NCBI GenBank assembly: GCA_029562045.1
Contig: JAKQWJ010000351.1
Location: 1-8,858, forward strand
DNA length: 8,858 nt
DNA from: Spirochaetota bacterium
GTDB lineage: Bacteria; Spirochaetota; Spirochaetia; DTKZ01
Reading direction: 5' to 3'
Both the position numbers and the translations under genes were made by a program. This document shows positions 4,985 through 8,858 of this stretch, piece after piece (within the stretch, counting starts at the first letter, position 1; every line of letters starts with the position of its first letter). The notes under the pieces were generated by a model. That model saw nothing but the letters and a program-made list of their open reading frames with translations. It did not search any database and had not been told where the DNA came from.

Positions 4985-5467
4985 ATGAAACGAATGGTGG
5001 AAGTGTTCGTCGCGGGAATTTCCCTGGATAAGAACGATGAAAACCCCCAGGTCCTCCTGCAGAACGAGGACGGGACCCTGGCCCTCAGCTTCGGCACTGG
5101 CGCCTTCGAGGCGGGAGCCATCATCGTCGAAATGGAGAAGGTCCGGACCCCCGCCCCCTTCACCCATGACAGTTTCGCCGGTTTTCTCACCCGACACGGC
5201 TTCAAGCTGGACCATCTTTTTCTCCATTCCTTCGTTCTGGATACCTGCTCCGCCGAAATGGTCTACCGCAAGGGCCTGCGCAGGTTCACCTCGGGCATCA
5301 AACCCGGCGACGGCATCGCTCTTGCCCTCCGCCTGGGAGCCCCCCTCTATGTCCCCGCGTCGGAGAGGGCCCTGGGCATCGCCCCATGGGCGGGGCTCGC
5401 CGCGCCGGAGGAGCGGAGCGTTCTGCTGGTGGGCCAGGCACGGCTGCACTCCCATTTCCTTCATTGA
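4985..5467 (+). CDS. BFN (bifunctional nuclease, DUF151) domain protein
   Basis: The 160-residue cytoplasmic protein matches the BFN family from its N-terminal VEVFVAGISLDKNDENPQVL through the central FTHDSF (59-64; family LTHDL-like) to KPGDGIALALRLGAPLYV (106-123). The family usually shows RPSDA in the last block. KPGDG is a variant that changes its Ser and Ala. The domain is described as a nuclease in plants, but bacterial members have mostly unknown roles, so the substrate cannot be stated. The first ATG is taken, and an ATG three codons later is equally consistent because neither has a Shine-Dalgarno. It precedes the lpt genes, which have their own promoter at its stop codon, so it need not be functionally linked to them. 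Confidence 0.82.
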   Translation: MKRMVEVFVAGISLDKNDENPQVLLQNEDGTLALSFGTGAFEAGAIIVEMEKVRTPAPFTHDSFAGFLTRHGFKLDHLFLHSFVLDTCSAEMVYRKGLRRFTSGIKPGDGIALALRLGAPLYVPASERALGIAPWAGLAAPEERSVLLVGQARLHSHFLH

Positions 5468-5492
5468 CAAGAGTCCGGGCCTTTCGAATAAT
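5464..5492 (+). promoter_or_regulatory. Promoter of the lptC-lptA-lptB genes
   Basis: A perfect TTGACA (5464-5469), overlapping the BFN stop codon, is 17 bp from AATAAT (5487-5492, 5 of 6). It is one of the two best promoters in the window. The predicted start falls on or next to the ATG at 5499, which opens a short leader ORF before lptC. Confidence 0.75.
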
Positions 5493-5498
5493 GTTTTC

Positions 5499-5555
5499 AT
5501 GACGAATCGGTTCTCCCTTTTCTCCCCCCGACGAGAGTCGGCGGCGTGCCGGTGA
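5499..5555 (+). CDS. Possible 18-residue leader peptide overlapping the lptC start
   Basis: The first ATG after the lpt promoter sits at about the predicted transcription start and opens the 18-codon ORF MTNRFSLFSPRRESAACR. Its TGA overlaps the second possible lptC start as GTGA (5552-5555) and lies just past the first (5546). lptC itself has no clear Shine-Dalgarno, so ribosomes finishing this ORF could restart on lptC. The peptide has three Ser and four Arg but no run of one amino acid as in classical attenuators. It is supported by geometry only. Confidence 0.35.
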   Translation: MTNRFSLFSPRRESAACR

Positions 5556-6103
5556 GGCGCTTTTTCATCCTCCTCTGGGCGCCCGCCCTCCTCTGGGCCG
5601 CCGGCTGCAGTCTCGACTATCGGGACCCTGCGGCGGGTGAGACAGGAGAGGGGGTTCCCACCATCCTGATGGAAAAGGTCACCCACAGTCTGGTGGAGCG
5701 GGGAGTCCTCGTCATGCGGGTGGAGGCGGAAAGAACCGAAAGCCACGATGAGGCGAAGAAGATCCTCCTCTTCGGGGTCCGCTTCCAGGAGTACGATTCC
5801 CGGGGGGAGCCGGTTTCCCGGGGTCGGGCGGATCGGGTGGAATACTTCACCGACACGAAAAACGCCGTCATTTCCGGCAATGTCGAGGTGGTTTCCCACC
5901 GGGAGAAGGGCGGCATAAGGACGGATCACCTGTCCTGGGACAACGAGAAGCGTGTTTTGAAGGGCCTCGAACACGGACGGACCGAGACCTTCGACGAGGA
6001 GGGCTCGCGCTTCTCCGGACAGGGTTTCGAGGCGGACCTGAAGAGGCTGGTCGTGACCTTTGCCGAAGCAGTGGAGGGGGATTATGCGGTTCCCGACGAG
6101 TAA
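5546..6103 (+). CDS. lptC: LptC-like LPS export protein, probable lipoprotein
   Basis: LptC connects the LptB2FG transporter in the inner membrane to the LptA bridge that carries LPS across the periplasm. The 185-residue product starts with an Arg-Arg n-region and a hydrophobic stretch ending in LLWAAGCS, with a candidate lipidated Cys at 21. The rest is a beta-rich OstA/LptC-like sequence (VLVMRVEAERTESH at about 54-67, then GVRFQEYDSRGEPVSRGRADRVEYF and AVISGNVEVVS). E. coli LptC is instead held by an N-terminal membrane helix. Identification rests on fold pattern and on position directly before lptA and lptB, because LptC diverges strongly. The start is GTG 5546 (GAGAG eight bases upstream) or GTG 5552. 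The 3' end overlaps lptA by 20 bases. Confidence 0.8.
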   Translation: MPVRRFFILLWAPALLWAAGCSLDYRDPAAGETGEGVPTILMEKVTHSLVERGVLVMRVEAERTESHDEAKKILLFGVRFQEYDSRGEPVSRGRADRVEYFTDTKNAVISGNVEVVSHREKGGIRTDHLSWDNEKRVLKGLEHGRTETFDEEGSRFSGQGFEADLKRLVVTFAEAVEGDYAVPDE

Positions 6104-6761
6104 GGCCCTCTTTTTTCTCGCCGTCTTCCTTCTTTCGGCCTCCCGGGAGGCGCGGAGCGAGGTGTTCCGGTTCTCCGGCGACAGGATGTCCACCAGTCTG
6201 GCCAAGGGCCGGGAGCGCACCCTTCTCCGGGGAGGCGCCCGGATCCAGTCCGACGACACCTTCATCTCCGCGGATGAAATCGAAATTCACGGAAAGGATT
6301 TCCAGTTCGCCGTCTGCCGGGGCGGGGTCATCGCCCGGGATCTGAAAAAGGACATCCTCATACAATGCGATACACTGACCTACGACCGGTTCGCCAAGGT
6401 CCTCCACGCCGAGGGCCGGGCCTCCATGGAAGACAGGAAGAACGAAATCATCGTCCGGGGGCACCGGCTGGAACACCGGGACAGGGAGGACATCACTCTG
6501 GCCCAGATCGGCGTGCGGATCGTCAAAAAGGACTTCGCCGCCCGGGCGGAGTTCGCCCGGTACCAGCGGGAAACCGACATCGTCGAACTCTCGGGGCTGC
6601 CGGTGGCCTTCTGGAAGAAGGACGAATACCGGGCCACCCGGATCGTCATGAACCTGGCAACCGAGGAGATATCCCTTATGGGGGACGTGACGGGCTCCAT
6701 CGTTTCCCGGTCCGGGGAGGGGGAAAAGAACAGCAAGGGAGGAGGGGAGGAACATGACTGA
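6084..6761 (+). CDS. lptA: LptA/OstA-family periplasmic LPS transport protein
   Basis: LptA forms the periplasmic bridge that shields LPS between LptC and the outer-membrane LptD. The 225-residue precursor has a signal peptide (MRFPTSKALFFLAVFLLSAS, cleavage probably after ARS at 25). Repeated beta strands of the OstA type follow, for example RTLLRGGARIQSDDTFISADEIEIH (45-69) and KVLHAEGRASMEDRKNEIIVRGHRLE. It is somewhat longer than E. coli LptA (185 residues) because of extra strands. A Gly/Glu/Lys-rich tail (211-223) overlaps the ribosome binding site of lptB. GGAGG at 6073-6077, six bases before the ATG, fixes the start. A longer TTG reading is unlikely. It overlaps lptC by 20 bases and lptB by 8, so all three should be translated together. 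Confidence 0.87.
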   Translation: MRFPTSKALFFLAVFLLSASREARSEVFRFSGDRMSTSLAKGRERTLLRGGARIQSDDTFISADEIEIHGKDFQFAVCRGGVIARDLKKDILIQCDTLTYDRFAKVLHAEGRASMEDRKNEIIVRGHRLEHRDREDITLAQIGVRIVKKDFAARAEFARYQRETDIVELSGLPVAFWKKDEYRATRIVMNLATEEISLMGDVTGSIVSRSGEGEKNSKGGGEEHD

Positions 6762-7557
6762 TCCCGTATCCGGGCGGAACGATCCGTCCGGGCCGGAGGA
6801 TCGGGAGAGCCCCGAAGGCCGCTCCGGTCCGATCCTTCGGGTGGAGGGGCTGAGCAAGGTCTTCGGCCGCAAGGAGGTGGTGAAGGGCGTCTCCTTCTCC
6901 ATGCGGGCGGGCGAGGTCGTGGGGTTCCTGGGGCTGAACGGGGCGGGAAAGACCACCACCTTCTACATGATCGTCGGCTTCATCAAACCCACCCGGGGAG
7001 AAATCTTCCTGGGGGACCGGAACATGACCCGCCTGCCCATGTACCGCCGCGCCCGGGCGGGTATCTCCTACCTCCCCCAGGAGACCTCGGTGTTCACCAA
7101 GCTCAGCGTGGAGAACAATATCGCCGCGATCCTGGAAACCCGGAGCGACCTGACGGAGGATCAGAAGAAGGAGAGGCTGGAGACCCTGCTGGACGAGTTC
7201 GGCCTCCAGGACAAACGCCGGCAGCCCGCGGTGACCCTGTCCGGGGGCGAGCGGCGGCGGACGGAGATCGCCCGGTCGCTGGCGACGGAACCCAAATTCC
7301 TGCTTCTGGACGAACCCTTCGCGGGGATAGACCTGAAAACCGTGGCGGAGCTCAAGAAAATCATCCTCGGGCTGGCCCGGCGGGGGGTGGGCGTCCTGGT
7401 CACGGACCACAACATCTACGACACCTTCGAGATCACCCGGAGGGCCTACATCATGGACAAGGGCGACATCGCCTTTCAGGGTACACCCCGGGAACTCAGC
7501 GAAAGTCCCGAGGTGCGCCGGATATTCCTGGGGGAAGATTTCCGGATGCTCAGCTGA
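6754..7557 (+). CDS. lptB: LptB, LPS export ABC transporter ATPase
   Basis: LptB drives LPS extraction from the inner membrane together with LptF and LptG, which are not in this window. The 267-residue protein shows Walker A GLNGAGKTT (60-68, K66; the usual Pro is Leu), Q109 in LPQE, the signature LSGGERRRTEIAR (162-174), Walker B FLLLDEPFAGID (182-193, catalytic E187) and H219 in VTDHN. The signature and Walker B blocks are those of LptB rather than of general ABC ATPases. A polar 27-residue N-terminal extension makes it longer than the usual 240 or so. The ATG at 6754 follows a repeated GGAGG (6741-6750). It overlaps lptA by eight bases. rpoN follows after 73 bases with its own promoter. 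Confidence 0.96.
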   Translation: MTDPVSGRNDPSGPEDRESPEGRSGPILRVEGLSKVFGRKEVVKGVSFSMRAGEVVGFLGLNGAGKTTTFYMIVGFIKPTRGEIFLGDRNMTRLPMYRRARAGISYLPQETSVFTKLSVENNIAAILETRSDLTEDQKKERLETLLDEFGLQDKRRQPAVTLSGGERRRTEIARSLATEPKFLLLDEPFAGIDLKTVAELKKIILGLARRGVGVLVTDHNIYDTFEITRRAYIMDKGDIAFQGTPRELSESPEVRRIFLGEDFRMLS

Positions 7558-7563
7558 AAAACA

Positions 7564-7593
7564 TTGACAAAAGAGGGTCCCATCTCCAATATT
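7564..7593 (+). promoter_or_regulatory. Promoter of rpoN
   Basis: A perfect TTGACA (7564-7569) lies seven bases after the lptB stop. AATATT (7588-7593, 4 of 6) follows at 18 bp. The predicted start near 7600 gives a leader of about 31 nt with a Shine-Dalgarno. rpoN may thus be made both from read-through of the lpt genes and from this site. No terminator is visible between lptB and rpoN. Confidence 0.55.
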
Positions 7594-7630
7594 TAAAACA
7601 GAGGCTTCATCGAGGGAGGGAGAGTCGGTA

Positions 7631-8858
7631 GTGCAGAGCCAGAAGCCCTTTCTGGTGCAGGAACAGAAACTCCGCATGAATCCGCAGCTGCTCCAGAGCA
7701 TCCAGATAATGGCTCTGTCGTTGCAGGACCTTCAGACCCGGATTCAGGAAGAGATCGAAAAAAACCCCGCGCTGGAAGTGATCGAAGAGCCCCAGATCTT
7801 CTCCATAGACGAGGCGGCGAAGAGGACTCCGGAAGAGTACGATTACTTCGACGACTCCTCGGACCCCGGTTTCACCCGATCCGGCTACGACGACGAGGCG
7901 GGGGAGGCGAAACGCCGGTTCCTGGAAGGGGCCCTCTCCCGGCCGGAATCCCTCCAGGACCACCTTTTATGGCAGATCCGCCTCCAGCCCATCTCCCAGG
8001 AGCTTCTGTCCCTCTGCGAGCTTCTTATCCGCAACCTGGACGAGAACGGTTTCCATCGGGAAAGCCCGGAGATACTGGTCCCGGACGAGAAAAAGCCCCT
8101 TCTGCCGGAGGCCCTGGAGCTTATCCAGAGCCTGGACCCCCTGGGGGTGGGCACGGCGGATTACAAGGAATCCCTGATGGTCCAGACCTTCGCCCGGCCC
8201 GACGCTCCGGAGTATACGGCCATGATTCTTCAGGACCATCTGGAACTTCTGGAGCGCAACAAGCTGAAAGACATCGCCCGGATTCTCGGCGTGGGCGAGG
8301 AGGCGGTGGAGGAGAGCCTGAAGTTCATCCGCACCCTCACCCCCTTTCCCGGCAGGGCCTACTCCCGGGAGACGCCCCGGTACGTCATCCCGGACCTGAT
8401 GGTGAAGCTGAAGGACGGCCAGTTCGTCATCGTCCTGAACGACGAGGAAATCCCCGTGCTGGGGGTCAATCCCTTTTTTGCGGATATCCAGGAGGACCCG
8501 GAGGCCGCCGGGACGAAGAACCTGAAGCGCTTCGTCAACACCAACATCAAGGAAGCCCGCTGGTTCATCAACAGCATCCATCAGCGCAACCAGACCCTGC
8601 TGAAGGTCGCCAAGGCCATCGTCGAGTTCCAGAGGGATTTTTTCATTCGGGGTCCCAAATACATCAAGCCTCTGACGCTGAAGGACATCGCCGCGGAAGT
8701 GGGCGTTCACGAAGCCACGGTGTCCCGGACCACCACCTCCAAGTATGTGGAGACGGAATGGGGTATATTCGAACTGAAGTATTTCTTTTCCAACTCCATC
8801 TCCGGGACCGGTTCCGGCGGGTCCCGGTTTTCCAAGGAGGGGGTCAAGCAGATCATCA
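7631..8858 (+). CDS. rpoN: RNA polymerase sigma-54 factor RpoN, 3' end missing
   Basis: Sigma-54 directs RNA polymerase to -24/-12 promoters, opened by AAA+ activators. 409 residues are present. Region I is the Gln/Leu-rich MNPQLLQSIQIMALSLQDLQ (16-35) ending in EIEKNPALE. An acidic region II spans about 50-95. The core-binding region III includes SLQDHLLWQI (107-116) and LIQSLDPLGVG (164-174). The helix-turn-helix is LKDIAAEVGVHEATVSR (350-366), followed by SKYVETEWGIFELKYFF. The RpoN box that reads the -24 element lies beyond the right edge. The GTG start is supported by a GGAGGG-rich stretch 8-11 bases upstream and by alignment of the N-terminus. The position after lptB is the common rpoN context. 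Conserved HESTVSR appears as HEATVSR and GARDLRE as GTADYKE, modest divergence. Confidence 0.96.
   Translation, partial: MQSQKPFLVQEQKLRMNPQLLQSIQIMALSLQDLQTRIQEEIEKNPALEVIEEPQIFSIDEAAKRTPEEYDYFDDSSDPGFTRSGYDDEAGEAKRRFLEGALSRPESLQDHLLWQIRLQPISQELLSLCELLIRNLDENGFHRESPEILVPDEKKPLLPEALELIQSLDPLGVGTADYKESLMVQTFARPDAPEYTAMILQDHLELLERNKLKDIARILGVGEEAVEESLKFIRTLTPFPGRAYSRETPRYVIPDLMVKLKDGQFVIVLNDEEIPVLGVNPFFADIQEDPEAAGTKNLKRFVNTNIKEARWFINSIHQRNQTLLKVAKAIVEFQRDFFIRGPKYIKPLTLKDIAAEVGVHEATVSRTTTSKYVETEWGIFELKYFFSNSISGTGSGGSRFSKEGVKQII

Noticed and set aside
4931..6265. 444-codon minus-strand ORF opposite the BFN gene and lptC
   Set aside because: It crosses two well-supported genes and their promoters, and no domain is visible. 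Its length follows from high GC content.
5868..6959. 363-codon minus-strand ORF opposite lptC-lptA-lptB
   Set aside because: It spans three genes on the opposite strand and has a Pro/Arg/Gly-rich nonsense composition.
6676..7701. 341-codon minus-strand ORF opposite lptB
   Set aside because: It runs across lptB, the rpoN promoter and the rpoN start. No motif is recognised.

Overview
The window is GC-rich bacterial chromosome (GC content judged by eye; I could not compute it) with tightly packed housekeeping and chemotaxis genes. There is no integrase, transposase, CRISPR array or other mobile gene. My best guess is a high-GC spirochaete. The hints are a TIGR00282 (YmdB-type) protein with an unusual active site next to an RseC-family gene, a cheR-cheB pair, and an LptC that looks like a lipoprotein with a relaxed lipobox. 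Gene content alone does not prove this, and a deltaproteobacterium-like Gram-negative is the main alternative. The lptC-lptA-lptB genes indicate an outer membrane with LPS-type lipid export.

Left part, mostly minus strand (1-1530). The window opens inside a yhhN-type membrane protein gene running off the left edge, with its own promoter. Next come a tRNA-Leu(CAG) with a good promoter and terminator, then an hsp20 gene whose stop codon overlaps the start of a 35-residue membrane miniprotein. The hsp20 leader can fold a hairpin over its ribosome binding site. A 16-bp copy of the tRNA 3' end lies in the tRNA trailer.

Middle part (1600-4900). On the plus strand, a YmdB-like phosphodiesterase-family gene overlaps an rseC-like gene. 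They converge on cheR-cheB, transcribed on the minus strand, and the two operons share a palindromic terminator that includes the cheB stop codon.

Right part, plus strand (4980-8858). A BFN (DUF151) gene, divergent from cheR, is followed by lptC-lptA-lptB and by rpoN (sigma-54), which is cut by the right edge. lptC/lptA and lptA/lptB overlap. A strong promoter lies at the bfn stop codon and a weaker one precedes rpoN. The lptC-lptA-lptB-rpoN order is the same as in many proteobacteria.

Promoters resemble sigma-70 sites (TTGACA-like, 17-18 bp, TATAAT-like). At cheR, ymdB and bfn the -10 box ends only 8-10 bases before the start codon, and at a small ORF ahead of lptC only 6 bases before. This predicts leaderless or nearly leaderless mRNAs, whereas yhhN, hsp20, lptA, lptB and rpoN have Shine-Dalgarno sequences.
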